In this document: positions 14,782-14,870 of the stretch, one piece after another
Numbering within the stretch: position 1 is the stretch's first letter
How the letters are laid out: each line of letters starts with the position of its first letter
Origin: CAYLNM01 sp964385045
GTDB lineage: Bacteria > Planctomycetota > Phycisphaerae > Phycisphaerales > SM1A02
Direction: 5' to 3'
Assembly (NCBI GenBank): GCA_964385045.1
Contig: CAYLNM010000117.1
Span: 1 to 14,870, forward strand
DNA: 14,870 nt
Position numbers and translations under genes: made by a program
The notes under the pieces: generated by a model
Told to the model about the DNA's origin: nothing
Databases searched by the model: none
The model's input: only the letters and a program-made list of their open reading frames with translations

Positions 14782-14870
14782 ATGGCCCCAGCCCAAGTCG
14801 CATCGTCCCGCGCGGGCGGACGTCGCCCCCGTGGCGCCGCCGCCCACCGTCCCCTCGCCGCGGTGCTGCT
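14782..14870 (+). CDS. Start of an unidentified gene (cut by the window end)
   Basis: From ATG 14782 an open frame of about 30 codons (MAPAQVASSRAGGRRPRG, then AAAHRPLAAVLL) runs to the window edge. GAGG (14773-14776) lies 5 bases upstream. The pattern of a basic N-terminus followed by a hydrophobic run just beginning at the edge suggests a signal peptide or a first membrane segment. Too little is visible to name a family. A TACACT word at 14684-14689 could be its -10 box, but no -35 partner is seen. Confidence 0.5.
   Translation, partial: MAPAQVASSRAGGRRPRGAAAHRPLAAVL

Overview
The window is very GC-rich and densely packed with genes on both strands. Three things point to a planctomycete, probably class Phycisphaerae: the four secreted proteins end in a VPVPPA / hydrophobic / RRR tail (a PEP-CTERM-like sorting signal), ribosomal protein L34 has an unusual N-terminus, and base composition is extreme with very G/C-biased third codon positions. 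This placement is an inference, since no rRNA is present.

Layout. Positions 1-321 hold the edge of one uncertain gene. A + strand group follows: a Fur-family regulator without the usual cysteine zinc site (428-886), a PilZ-domain protein (1053-1601) and shikimate kinase aroK (1690-2400). rpmH (L34) lies convergent to aroK on the - strand (2582-2722), with strong hairpins between them. A 584-base non-coding stretch leads to RNase III rnc (3307-4092), which lacks one acidic active-site residue. A small - strand protein with a C-terminal membrane anchor (4159-4752) is divergent from argF, ornithine carbamoyltransferase (5026-5973). argF faces its homologue pyrB, aspartate carbamoyltransferase (6188-7273, - strand), tail to tail. 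A five-copy 9-base tandem repeat lies between them. A PD-(D/E)XK, MmcB-like nuclease (7468-8385) is divergent from pyrB.

The accessory highlight is 8482-12261: four consecutive paralogous genes for exported, acidic proteins whose mature parts lack cysteine. Each has a signal peptide, a shared VRGFGFSxxDLGDFGA core, an FSFDEF motif and a VPVPPA sorting tail. Copies 2 and 3 overlap by four bases. Copies 1, 3 and 4 are followed by perfect hairpins, and copies 1, 2 and 4 have strong ribosome binding sites. I do not recognise the domain and call these a lineage-specific secreted or surface protein family of unknown function. The array is followed by tRNA-Arg(TCG) on the - strand, the ribosome-associated GTPase typA/bipA (12665-14569), and the first 30 codons of a further gene.

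Most of the window is housekeeping: translation, RNA processing, and arginine, pyrimidine and aromatic biosynthesis. The best candidate for something undescribed is the four-paralogue array. The altered RNase III and Fur active or metal sites, and several perfect inverted repeats near promoters, are secondary leads.
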